16,833 bases of DNA from JAHEJB01 sp041748175. Its GTDB lineage: Bacteria; Bacteroidota; Rhodothermia; Rhodothermales; Rubricoccaceae. The notes under the pieces are model-generated. The model was not told the origin of the DNA, did not search any database, and saw only the letters and a list, made by a program, of their open reading frames with translations. Position 1 is the first letter of the stretch, and each line of letters begins with the position of its first letter. The translations under genes and the position numbers were made by a program. The DNA is taken from positions 1 through 16,833 of the forward strand of contig JBGTDU010000149.1 of NCBI GenBank assembly GCA_041748175.1. Direction: 5' to 3'. This document shows, piece by piece, positions 6,251 to 15,404 of this stretch.

Positions 6251-9200
6251 ATGGAAAGCGCCCATGCACCCATCCGCCCGTACCTTTTTGTCATCGCCTA
6301 TTTTGTCATCGCCTATCTATCGAGCATCGACTGGATGGAAACCGTTTCCGTCGTTGAACTTTCCGCACCTTCCGATTCCACTCTTCAGGTTGGCGCGGAG
6401 GGCTTATTTGACCTGGAACGGATTGCCAGCGATGCGAAACGGCTGGCCCGTTCGCAGTCTGTACGCATGGGCGTACGACTTACGCGCCCGCCGCGCCTGT
6501 TGCTTCGGGAATCGTTCCGTGGGCTGAGTTCGGCCTACCGGAGGCTTGTAAAAGCGGCGCGCGAGGACGAGCCGTTGACACCCGCTGCGGACTGGCTGCT
6601 CGACAATTTCTACGTGATCAAGGATGCGGCGAGGCAGCTGCAGAAGGACCTGCCATGGTCGTACTACCGCGTGCTCCCGAAGTTGGAGGGCGGGCCATAC
6701 TCCGGGCGACCGCGCGTTTTCTCCGTGGTCAGCGACCTAGCCGAGCATACTGACAACGTCCTGGACGACCAAAAGCTCTGGGCGTTCACCAGCGCCTTTC
6801 AGGAAGAAGTGCCGTTGCAGCTGAGTGAGTTGTGGGCGCTTCCCGCGATGATGCGGCTCGTTCTGCTTCAGAAACTGAGCGCACTTGCAGCGCAGGTGAG
6901 CGACTCGTTGGAGGAGCGAGATGAAGCCAGGCGGTGGGCAGAACGCGTGGTCGCAAGGGCCGCAAAGGATCCCTCGGAAGTTGTATTCGACCTGGCCGAG
7001 ATGGCCGAACGGTTCGCACCGCTGTCCGGCGCATTCGTAGTTACGCTCACGAGTGCTCTCCGGGCGCAAGGACCCGCCGCAACAACCGCGTTGGAGTGGC
7101 TCGAACGCCGCCTTGCCAGCCGCAATTCGACGCTTGAAAAAGTCATCCGCCAGGAAACACAGCGACAGACTCACCAGCAGGCCAGCGTAGCCAACGCGAT
7201 CCTGTCGCTTCGGCGGGCTTCCGAGATTGAATGGTCGGAGCTGATAGAGAGCCTTTCGTTCGTGGCTCGCACGCTCCAGCAGGATCCGACCGGAGTCTAC
7301 GCGCACATGGATTTCCCCACGCGCGACCGTTATCGGCACGTTGTGGAGGACCTGGCGCGATACAGTGAGGCTACGGAAGCGGGGGTGGCCGAGCGCGCGG
7401 TACTCATGGCAGAGGCCGCCGCAAGCATTGCGCATTCCACAAATGGTCATGATGGGGTGGCATCGCCGGGCGTTCGCGAACCTGATCTACCCATTGAGGC
7501 GCATGTGGGGTACTGGCTTGTAGACCAGGGCCGCCGAAGGCTGGAAGCTGAAGTCGGCTACCGCCCGCCGATTCGTTGGCGCCCCGTCCGGTTTGGCAGA
7601 CGTCGCCCCGCACGGACCTACTTCGGGATAGTCTCGGCTCTTTTGGTCCTCCTGATGACAGGCGCGTGGTTTCTATCCTCGTCCTCAGGTGTGCTCGGCT
7701 GGCGATTTGCCCTGGCGTTGCTGGCGTCCTTGCTGCCTGCTTTCGATCTCGCCGTGTCGTTGACCAACTGGTTCGTAACGGGCGCTTTTCCTCCTCACCG
7801 CCTGCCCAAGCTTGACGCAGAGAACGGCGTACCGCCGGGATGTCGGACGTTTATCGTGGTCCCCACCCTCGTCACTTCGCCCGAGAACGTCCGGGCGCAG
7901 ATCGAACAGCTGGAAGTCCACGCCCTCGCGAACCCCGATCCTGCCTTCTCTTTCGCGCTTTTGAGCGATTTTAGGGACGCGCCCGAAGAGTCGATGCCTG
8001 AAGATGAAGCCATTCTCAAAGAAGCGCACTCAACGATCCTCGATCTCAACCGACGCTGGCGTCTTCGCCATGCATCGGGTGACGGTGCCGATACGGGCGA
8101 CACCTTTTTCTTCCTCCACCGCCGGCGCCTTTGGAACGAGGCGGAAGCCGTGTGGATGGGCTGGGAACGCAAGCGCGGCAAGCTCGAAGAATTCAACCAA
8201 CTCCTCCGCCAACCAACCGCCGAGACGAGTTACTTCGTTTTCGAAGGAGACTTTTTCGCTGCCACGGCCGACAACGCGATCCGCTATGTCGTCACGCTGG
8301 ATGCTGATACGCAACTTCCACCAGGTGCGGCTGTGGACCTCGTTCGGACGGCCGCGCATCCACTTAATCGGCCAGTTTACGACGTATCAAAAGGCCGCGT
8401 CGGCAAAGGCTTTGGCATCTTCCAACCACGCGTTGGCGTCACGGCAGGAGTGGAATCGCGCACGTTGTTCGCACAAATATTTTCGGGCAATGTTGGCGTG
8501 GACACCTACACAACGGCAGTCTCGGACATCTACCAGGATCTATTTGGGGTTGGCATTTTTACGGGTAAAGGTCTCTACGATGTGGACGCATTCCACATGG
8601 CCCTCGATGGCGCAATTCCAGAAAATTCGGTGCTCTCACACGACTTGCTTGAAGGCAATTATGCCCGGACGGCGCTGTTGAGTGATGTGGTTGTCTTCGA
8701 CGACTATCCGACGAACTATGCCGCATTCGCCAAGCGTCTGCACCGTTGGGTACGCGGCGACTGGCAGATCCTGCCCTGGTTGTTTCCTTTCGTTCGCGCG
8801 CAGGACAAACGGCTGCGGCGAAATCCGGTGCCTCCTCTGGGACGGTGGAAAACCTTCGACAATCTGCGCCGCTCGCTCACTCCCCCGGCCCTGATCGCGT
8901 TCCTGCTCCTTGGTTGGACGATCCTGCCGGGTTCGTTCCTGATATGGACACTCCTCGGGCTTGGCGTCCTCGCATTCCCGATCTATGCCCCGTTTGCCAC
9001 AGCGCTCCTGGTTCATCCTCCGGATATCAAGTGGCGTAGTTATTTGCGCAGTGCTCTTGGGGATGCGCGACGCTCAACGCTTCAGGTTGGCCTCTCCGCG
9101 ACGTTCCTCGCTCATCAGGCCATCCTGATGGTGGACGCGATAGCCCGAACACTCTGGCGGATGCTCATCAGCCGGAAGCGCCTCCTCGAATGGACGACGG

Positions 9201-12200
9201 CATACACGGCCGAACAAGCGGGCGGCGATGCACCCGGAATATGGCTTTCAACACTCTGGGGGGCGGCTGTGTTGGCTCTCGTCGGATTGATGGAACCGAT
9301 GGCCGCGTTCCTGGCCGTGCCCTTCGCCGCTGCATGGATTGCTGCGCCGTGGGTGGCCAGGCGAATGAGCCGCCCCACGATCGAAGATGCCGCGTTTCAG
9401 ATTACGGACGATGACCGGCCCGGACTACAGGCAATCGCACGACGAACGTGGCGCTTCTTCGATGATTTCATCGCCGCTGAGGACAACTTCCTTCCGCCCG
9501 ACAATTACCAGGAGCATCCGTACAACGGGCTGGCCCACCGCACATCGCCCACGAACATCGGAATGGGCCTGCTGGCCGTCCATAGTGCCGCCGATTTCGG
9601 CTACGCGACCCACTCGGACACGATCGGGCGTATCGGCGCCATGCTCGATACGCTGGCCCGGCTCGAGCGCTACAAAGGCCATTTCTTCAACTGGTACGAC
9701 ACAGCTACGTCGGAGCCACTCTCGCCTCGCTATGTCTCGACGGTGGACTCTGGCAATCTGGTCGCCTCTCTCGTTACGCTACGACAGGCTCTCCTGGAAC
9801 TGCCAAAAGCCCATTGGCCCAGCCCGGCCTTCTTCAATGGGCTGGGCGATGCGCTTGCCTGTTTGCGTGAGGCGCTCGACGATGCGTTGGATGATGAACA
9901 GAGCTCGCCATTGCGCGAAGCGGCGGCTGCGCTGGACCAGGCGATTGCTGCGACGACTACGGAATCGATCAGCGCCTTTGCTCGCGCACTCCTCCATTTG
10001 GAAGCCCTGGCCAGCGGACTCGTCAGCGCCGTTGAGGAACTGAACGACTCCGCGCCGACAGCACGGCAAGAGGTGTACTACTGGGTGGTCCGCCCCTTGG
10101 CTCAAATTCAGGCGGCGCTGCTGGAAGTGCGAACGCTCGCGCCATGGGCCTTTGGGGAGGACCCGCCCGAAGCTCTGGACGTCTGCCGATCCCTCACGGT
10201 CCTACTCCACTTGACACGAAGAGCCAAAGACGCCTCGCTGGCGGAGGCCGAGGCCGCCCTCTCGGCCCTTTTGCAGCGAAACCGCGCCCTCGCGGAAACC
10301 TGCGAGCGACTCACGATGGAGCACAACTTCAAACCATTCTACGACACACGCCGAGATCTCTTTCTTATAGGCTACAATGCAGACAGCGGACAGGCTGACT
10401 CCAGCACGTACGATCTCCTCGCCTCCGAATGCCGCGTTGCATCGCTAATCGCGATTGGCAAAGGCGACGTGCCTCCCGAGCACTGGTTCCGCCTGGGCCG
10501 CCCGACGACACTGGCCGATGGTTACAAAGCGTTGCTCTCGTGGGGTGGCACCATGTTCGAATACGTCATGCCGGTTCTATTTACCCGCCTTTTCGATGGA
10601 ACGTTGCTGGCCGAGACGGTCCGCGGGGCGATCGGCTTCCAAAAGGCCTTCGGCGACCGGCAGGGCCTCCCGTGGGGTGTTTCGGAGTGCGCATACAATA
10701 TGCTCGATATCCATCTGACTTACCAGTACCGAGCATTCGGCGTGCCTGGGTTGGGGCTTAAGCGCGGTTTGGCCGATGACTATGTCGTAGCACCTTACGC
10801 ATCGTTTTTAGCAATGATGGTTCGCCCCGGCCGATCGCTGCGCAACCTGAAACGCCTGCGCGAGGAACGCAAGGCATTCGGCCCATACGGGTTCTACGAG
10901 GCGATCGACTTCACGCGGGAGCGCCTTGCCGCGGACCAGGAGTTTGAAGTTGTGAAGACGTACATGGCACACCATCAAGGCATGAGCCTGCTCGCGCTCG
11001 TAAATGTGCTGCGCGGCGACCTCGTCCAGGAGCGCTTCCACCGTGATCCGCTTGTCCGCTCGGTTGAGTTGCTCCTGCAGGAACGTGTGCCCAAAGAACT
11101 GCAGATTGTTACTCCCCACCCAGACGAACTGGAAGCCATCGAACCCGTCGAGGCGGCGCTTCCGAAACCGGCCGTCATCCACATACCCGAGCATGCACTC
11201 CGCGCCCCGGTTCCGGCCGCGACGATGCTCTCGAATGGGCACCACACGACGTTCGTGACGGCCGCCGGGTCTGGCTTTGTACACATGGACGGCACGGCGC
11301 TCACGCGATGGGTTCCCGACCGAACCTGCGAGGATTTGGGTGTCTTCCTCTACATTCGCGATGTGGAGAGAGGGCGCGTTTGGTCGGCGGGGCGGCAGCC
11401 CATCAGCAATGACGAGCCCGACCGCTACGAGGCGTGGTTTCACCTCAACAAGGTTGAAATCGCGCGCGTGGACGACTGGATAGAAACGTTTTCGGAGATC
11501 GTTGTCTCGCCGGAAGACAACGTCGAATTGCGACGCTACACGCTCACGAATTACGGCAACGTGACCCGGCAACTGGAATTGACCAGCTATGCAGAGGTGG
11601 TGTTGAATGATCCTGTCGCCGATGCGTCACATCCCGCCTTCTCCAAGTTGTTCGTTCGTACTGAGGTTGATCTGTCACGGCGCACCCTCCTCGCAACCCG
11701 CCGTGCGCGCGAGGCAGAGACGACACATCCGTGGCTCTTTCACTCTCTTTGCGGACCCCGCAACGATGGCGCTGAGATCGAATTCGAAACGGACAGGATG
11801 CGGTTTATCGGGCGGAATCGCTCGCTCGCTAGGCCGGCCGCCCTGGACGAAGGAACTCGTCTGTCGGGCACCACCGGCTCCGTCCTCGATCCTATCGTCA
11901 GCCTCAGACGACGAATCCAGCTCAAACCCAAGGAGCGGGTGACGGTGACTTTTGCCCTCGGAACCGCCCCAAGCCGAGAGGAGGCCCTTCGCCTTTCCGA
12001 TCGCTACGCTCACCCGGAAGCTGAGCAGCGGGCCTCCGAACTGGCGCAAGTCTATGGCCTGGTTGAGTTGCCGCACTCCGGCCTCACCAGCGAGCGTGCG
12101 CTCTACTTCCAGCAGTTGGCCGCAGCACTTCTGTTCAATGCGCCCGACCTTCGCGCTCCCGAACGTGTGTTGCTCCGCAATCACCGCCCGCAGTCGGGTC

Positions 12201-15200
12201 TGTGGGCGTATGGCATTTCCGGCGACCTCCCCGTCGTCGTCCTCCGCGTGGGCCAAATAGACGAAATAGAACTGGTCCGACTTCTCCTGCAAGCCCACTC
12301 CTATTGGCGGCTCAAGGGCTTCGAGGTGGATCTGGTACTACTCAATGAGCACCCACCTTCGTACGTCGATGAAGTCCAGAAAATGCTTCAGCAGGCGGTT
12401 GAAACCTCGGCATCGCGTGGTTTGATGGACCAACGCGGCGGCGTTTTTATCCGGCGCGTCGAGGGAATGCCGCCTGACGATCTGACGTTGATCCTGGCCG
12501 TTGCGGGGCTCGTTGTTGCCGGTGTGCTACCGGACCTCTCCGTCCTGGAGCCAATCAGGGCGGCGGCTCCAGATCGGCACCATTCGCGAGAAGCGCTGAC
12601 GCGTGAGGAGCGCCCGTCGATGAGGGCACGTTTGATCCCTGTAAGTCAAGCACCGGGTATTTCCTCCTCAACAATTCCGCCCCTACACACCGGGGAACGA
12701 CTGGCGGAACGCAGCGCACCAAGCGATGGGCAACGCGAGGAGCTCCTTTTTTTTAATGGATACGGCGGTTTTACCCCCGATGGGCGCGAGTACGTAATCC
12801 GGCTCGGCGGCGGCGGCGCTCCACGGTCTACACCGCTTCCCTGGACCAACGTGATTGCGAATGAGTCGTTCGGCTTTCTCGCCACCGAAAGCGGGGCGGG
12901 GATGACGTGGCAGGGCAACAGCCAAATGAACAAATTGACGCCATGGAGCAACGACCCCGTTGCCGACCCCGCCGATGAAGCCATCTGGATCCGAGACGAC
13001 GATGATGGTGTCTTTTGGAGCCCCACGCCGCAGCCGACGCCTGGCCCCGGCGCGTACGAGGCCCACCACGGCTGGGGTTACTCTGGCTATCGCCATTCGA
13101 GCTTTGGCATCGAAGCCGAGACACTGATGTTTGTCCCCCTTGAGGATCCGGTCAAAGTCATTCGCCTTCGGTTGACGAACCAGAGCGAGCGACCGCGTCG
13201 TTTATCCGCGTTCCGATTTCAAGCGCTGGTGATGTCCAACCGTAGGGACATTGGTATGCGCTTCGTGGTTGTCCAGCCCGACCATGCGACGGGAGCCCTC
13301 TTTGCCCGGAACCGTTACAACATGGCCTACAACAACGCCGTCGCCTTTGCGGATGCAGCGCGGATCGACTCCGAAAATCCGACGGAGAGTGTCTCGCATA
13401 CCGCAGACCGGACGAGCTTCCTCGGCCGACTTGGCTCGGCAGCCGATCCGGCCGCACTGCGTCGCGGTGCCGAGCTGGACGGCAGGACCGGAGCCGGGCT
13501 CGACCCCTGCGCCGCTTTTCGGATAGCCGTAACGCTCGCACCAGGGGAAACCGCCGAAGTGGTCTTTTTGCTTGGGCAAGCTCCCAGGCGGGACGTCGCG
13601 CGCGCGCTAATCCGGCGCTACCGCGAACGCGGTCCGATTACGGATGCGCTTGGAGCCGTCGCCGCTTTTTGGCGAACGACACTTGGAACGATACAGGTCG
13701 AAACCCCCGTACCCGCGCTTGATGTACTGGTAAACGGGTGGCTCCTCTATCAGAATCTGGCGTGCCGCCTCTGGGGCCGCTCCGCGTTTTACCAAAGTGG
13801 AGGCGCTTTGGGATTCCGTGATCAGATTCAGGATGCGCTGGCGCTCCTGTATACCCGTCCCGACCTCGCGCGAAAACAAATTCTTCTGCACGCCGCGCAT
13901 CAGTTCGAACAAGGCGATGTGCTGCATTGGTGGCACCCCGAAACGGGCGCCGGAATCCGCACGCGCTTTTCCGATGACTTGCTATGGCTGCCCTACGCCA
14001 TGGCCAACTACGTGCAGACAACGGGCGACCTGACCATTCTCGACGAAGCAGTGCCGTTCTTGACCGCCCGCACATTGGAAGTAGGTGAGTCTGAAGTCTA
14101 CCTCACACCCGAGATCGGCGATGAGACTGGAACGCTCTTCGAACATGCTTGCCGGGCGGTCGATATTTCGCTTACGAGAGGCCTGCACGGCCTTCCATTG
14201 ATGGGTTCAGGCGACTGGAACGACGGCATGAACCGTGTCGGAGACGAAGGCAAGGGCGAGTCGGTCTGGCTCGGCTTTTTTCTCTACGACATCCTCGAAT
14301 CCATAATCCCTATCGCCGAGGCACGAAGCGAAGACGACCGAGCCGAACGCTATGGATTGTACAAGCGAGAACTTCAAGTGGCCCTCAACGAAGCGGGCTG
14401 GGACGGCAACTGGTTTCGCCGCGGTTATTACGACGATGGCACTCCTCTTGGCTCCATCCAGAATGCCGAATGTCGCATTGATGCGATCGCCCAGGCATGG
14501 TCCGTAATCTCCGGAGCTGGCGATCCGGACAAGACAGAGCGCGCGCTCGCGGCGACCGAAGAGCACCTCGTGGACGAGGAGGCGGGGATCATCCGGCTCC
14601 TCACGCCACCCTTCGATCAGACGGAACACGACCCGGGGTACATCAAGGGATATTTACCGGGTGTTCGGGAAAACGGCGGTCAATACACGCATGGCGTTCT
14701 GTGGCTCATTCGAGCCTTCGCCGAGCGAGGCCACACTACGCGCGCCATGCACTTGTTGGAAATGATTCTCCCAACTACGCGTTCGAGCAACAGGGAACGC
14801 GCTGATCGATTTATGACGGAGCCCTATGCCGTGGCTGCCGACGTTTATGGAGCGCCGCCGCACATCGGACGCGGAGGATGGACGTGGTACACGGGATCGG
14901 CAGGGTGGATGTATCGGGTAGCCGTGGAGACTATACTTGGTTTCGGCATTGAGGATGGTAGCACGCTCGTGCTCAATCCGCGCATTCCGGCCGATTGGCC
15001 CCAATGCACGCTTACGTATCGGCGTGGTGAAACGACCTACCGGATTGAAATCCGCAATCCGGACGGCATCGAAGGTCGCATCGTCTCTGCAACACTCGAC
15101 GGCCGTCCGACGGCCGTCGAAAACGGAATGGTGCGGCTGCCGCTCGTCGCTGATGGCGCCGTCCACGATGTCCAGGCCACGCTCGGAACGTATCTGCCGA

Positions 15201-15250
15201 ACGGCACTGGTGACTCGGCTCCTACGCCTATGGAGCCCTCTCGCGATTGA
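6251..15250 (+). CDS. ndvB: Cyclic beta-1,2-glucan synthase (GT84 + glycoamylase-like cyclisation domain + GH94)
   Basis: Giant 2999-residue membrane enzyme of the NdvB/ChvB/Cgs type, which makes cyclic beta-1,2-glucan from UDP-glucose; known homologues are about 2800-2870 residues. Residues 60-430 are the conserved N-terminal region (DWLLDNFYVIKD near 114, DLPWSYYRVLPKL). Two membrane segments lie at about 457-475 and 483-505. The GT84 catalytic part, about 530-870, holds D684-A-D686, D798 in SHDLLEG and R829-L-H-R832-W833, matching the D, DxD, D, (Q/R)xxRW pattern. More membrane segments are near 878-920 and 996-1040. A glycoamylase-like (GH189-type) domain spans about 1056-1610 (YVSTVDSGNLVASL, WGGTMFEYVMP, LPWGVSECAYN, YMAHHQGMSL). 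GH94 follows with sandwich-like parts near 1657-1925 and 2165-2465 and a helical barrel from about 2490 with GSGDWNDG (Asp2658, presumed general acid) and ENGGQYTHG (2807-2815). All key motifs look intact. An in-frame stop at 6230 makes ATG 6251 the first start; ATG 6335 (residue 29) is an alternative. The glucanase-like gene diverges from it. Confidence 0.96.
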   Translation: MESAHAPIRPYLFVIAYFVIAYLSSIDWMETVSVVELSAPSDSTLQVGAEGLFDLERIASDAKRLARSQSVRMGVRLTRPPRLLLRESFRGLSSAYRRLVKAAREDEPLTPAADWLLDNFYVIKDAARQLQKDLPWSYYRVLPKLEGGPYSGRPRVFSVVSDLAEHTDNVLDDQKLWAFTSAFQEEVPLQLSELWALPAMMRLVLLQKLSALAAQVSDSLEERDEARRWAERVVARAAKDPSEVVFDLAEMAERFAPLSGAFVVTLTSALRAQGPAATTALEWLERRLASRNSTLEKVIRQETQRQTHQQASVANAILSLRRASEIEWSELIESLSFVARTLQQDPTGVYAHMDFPTRDRYRHVVEDLARYSEATEAGVAERAVLMAEAAASIAHSTNGHDGVASPGVREPDLPIEAHVGYWLVDQGRRRLEAEVGYRPPIRWRPVRFGRRRPARTYFGIVSALLVLLMTGAWFLSSSSGVLGWRFALALLASLLPAFDLAVSLTNWFVTGAFPPHRLPKLDAENGVPPGCRTFIVVPTLVTSPENVRAQIEQLEVHALANPDPAFSFALLSDFRDAPEESMPEDEAILKEAHSTILDLNRRWRLRHASGDGADTGDTFFFLHRRRLWNEAEAVWMGWERKRGKLEEFNQLLRQPTAETSYFVFEGDFFAATADNAIRYVVTLDADTQLPPGAAVDLVRTAAHPLNRPVYDVSKGRVGKGFGIFQPRVGVTAGVESRTLFAQIFSGNVGVDTYTTAVSDIYQDLFGVGIFTGKGLYDVDAFHMALDGAIPENSVLSHDLLEGNYARTALLSDVVVFDDYPTNYAAFAKRLHRWVRGDWQILPWLFPFVRAQDKRLRRNPVPPLGRWKTFDNLRRSLTPPALIAFLLLGWTILPGSFLIWTLLGLGVLAFPIYAPFATALLVHPPDIKWRSYLRSALGDARRSTLQVGLSATFLAHQAILMVDAIARTLWRMLISRKRLLEWTTAYTAEQAGGDAPGIWLSTLWGAAVLALVGLMEPMAAFLAVPFAAAWIAAPWVARRMSRPTIEDAAFQITDDDRPGLQAIARRTWRFFDDFIAAEDNFLPPDNYQEHPYNGLAHRTSPTNIGMGLLAVHSAADFGYATHSDTIGRIGAMLDTLARLERYKGHFFNWYDTATSEPLSPRYVSTVDSGNLVASLVTLRQALLELPKAHWPSPAFFNGLGDALACLREALDDALDDEQSSPLREAAAALDQAIAATTTESISAFARALLHLEALASGLVSAVEELNDSAPTARQEVYYWVVRPLAQIQAALLEVRTLAPWAFGEDPPEALDVCRSLTVLLHLTRRAKDASLAEAEAALSALLQRNRALAETCERLTMEHNFKPFYDTRRDLFLIGYNADSGQADSSTYDLLASECRVASLIAIGKGDVPPEHWFRLGRPTTLADGYKALLSWGGTMFEYVMPVLFTRLFDGTLLAETVRGAIGFQKAFGDRQGLPWGVSECAYNMLDIHLTYQYRAFGVPGLGLKRGLADDYVVAPYASFLAMMVRPGRSLRNLKRLREERKAFGPYGFYEAIDFTRERLAADQEFEVVKTYMAHHQGMSLLALVNVLRGDLVQERFHRDPLVRSVELLLQERVPKELQIVTPHPDELEAIEPVEAALPKPAVIHIPEHALRAPVPAATMLSNGHHTTFVTAAGSGFVHMDGTALTRWVPDRTCEDLGVFLYIRDVERGRVWSAGRQPISNDEPDRYEAWFHLNKVEIARVDDWIETFSEIVVSPEDNVELRRYTLTNYGNVTRQLELTSYAEVVLNDPVADASHPAFSKLFVRTEVDLSRRTLLATRRAREAETTHPWLFHSLCGPRNDGAEIEFETDRMRFIGRNRSLARPAALDEGTRLSGTTGSVLDPIVSLRRRIQLKPKERVTVTFALGTAPSREEALRLSDRYAHPEAEQRASELAQVYGLVELPHSGLTSERALYFQQLAAALLFNAPDLRAPERVLLRNHRPQSGLWAYGISGDLPVVVLRVGQIDEIELVRLLLQAHSYWRLKGFEVDLVLLNEHPPSYVDEVQKMLQQAVETSASRGLMDQRGGVFIRRVEGMPPDDLTLILAVAGLVVAGVLPDLSVLEPIRAAAPDRHHSREALTREERPSMRARLIPVSQAPGISSSTIPPLHTGERLAERSAPSDGQREELLFFNGYGGFTPDGREYVIRLGGGGAPRSTPLPWTNVIANESFGFLATESGAGMTWQGNSQMNKLTPWSNDPVADPADEAIWIRDDDDGVFWSPTPQPTPGPGAYEAHHGWGYSGYRHSSFGIEAETLMFVPLEDPVKVIRLRLTNQSERPRRLSAFRFQALVMSNRRDIGMRFVVVQPDHATGALFARNRYNMAYNNAVAFADAARIDSENPTESVSHTADRTSFLGRLGSAADPAALRRGAELDGRTGAGLDPCAAFRIAVTLAPGETAEVVFLLGQAPRRDVARALIRRYRERGPITDALGAVAAFWRTTLGTIQVETPVPALDVLVNGWLLYQNLACRLWGRSAFYQSGGALGFRDQIQDALALLYTRPDLARKQILLHAAHQFEQGDVLHWWHPETGAGIRTRFSDDLLWLPYAMANYVQTTGDLTILDEAVPFLTARTLEVGESEVYLTPEIGDETGTLFEHACRAVDISLTRGLHGLPLMGSGDWNDGMNRVGDEGKGESVWLGFFLYDILESIIPIAEARSEDDRAERYGLYKRELQVALNEAGWDGNWFRRGYYDDGTPLGSIQNAECRIDAIAQAWSVISGAGDPDKTERALAATEEHLVDEEAGIIRLLTPPFDQTEHDPGYIKGYLPGVRENGGQYTHGVLWLIRAFAERGHTTRAMHLLEMILPTTRSSNRERADRFMTEPYAVAADVYGAPPHIGRGGWTWYTGSAGWMYRVAVETILGFGIEDGSTLVLNPRIPADWPQCTLTYRRGETTYRIEIRNPDGIEGRIVSATLDGRPTAVENGMVRLPLVADGAVHDVQATLGTYLPNGTGDSAPTPMEPSRD
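6286..6315 (+). repeat. Perfect 15-bp tandem duplication at the start of the synthase gene
   Basis: TTTTGTCATCGCCTA occurs twice head to tail (6286-6300 and 6301-6315). In the synthase frame the unit length is a multiple of three, giving FVIAY-FVIAY within residues 13-22 of the first-ATG protein, a short hydrophobic stretch. If translation instead starts at ATG 6335 the repeat lies in the leader. Gain or loss of a unit would keep the frame. Confidence 0.9.
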
Positions 15251-15339
15251 ACTGATCGACGCCGGTTCACCTGTTACTCTCTTCCACGTCGACCGACACC
15301 CGCGGGATGGGTCTCCGATTTTCGGTTACACGTTTACGA

Positions 15340-15367
15340 TACGGGCCTTCGCTTTTAATCGCCCGTA
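15340..15367. terminator. Weak hairpin between the convergent synthase and hypF genes
   Basis: TACGGGC (15340-15346) and GCCCGTA (15361-15367) can form a 7-bp stem with a 14-nt loop in the 154-bp gap between two convergent genes. There is no T-run after the stem on either strand, so a terminator role is only suggested by position. Confidence 0.25.
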
Positions 15368-15404
15368 CGCAATGCGAAAAGGCGGATTGCCCACTCGATA
15401 GGTC

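Noticed and set aside
7795..8681. Overlapping frames within the synthase gene, for example 8004-8681 plus and 7685-8029 minus
   Set aside because: The 9-kb synthase frame has matching family motifs on both sides of each of them; these are shadows in other frames.
15251..15404. Small frames crossing the 154-bp gap after the synthase gene
   Set aside because: They run through the ends of the synthase or hypF genes in other frames and have no domain or start signal.
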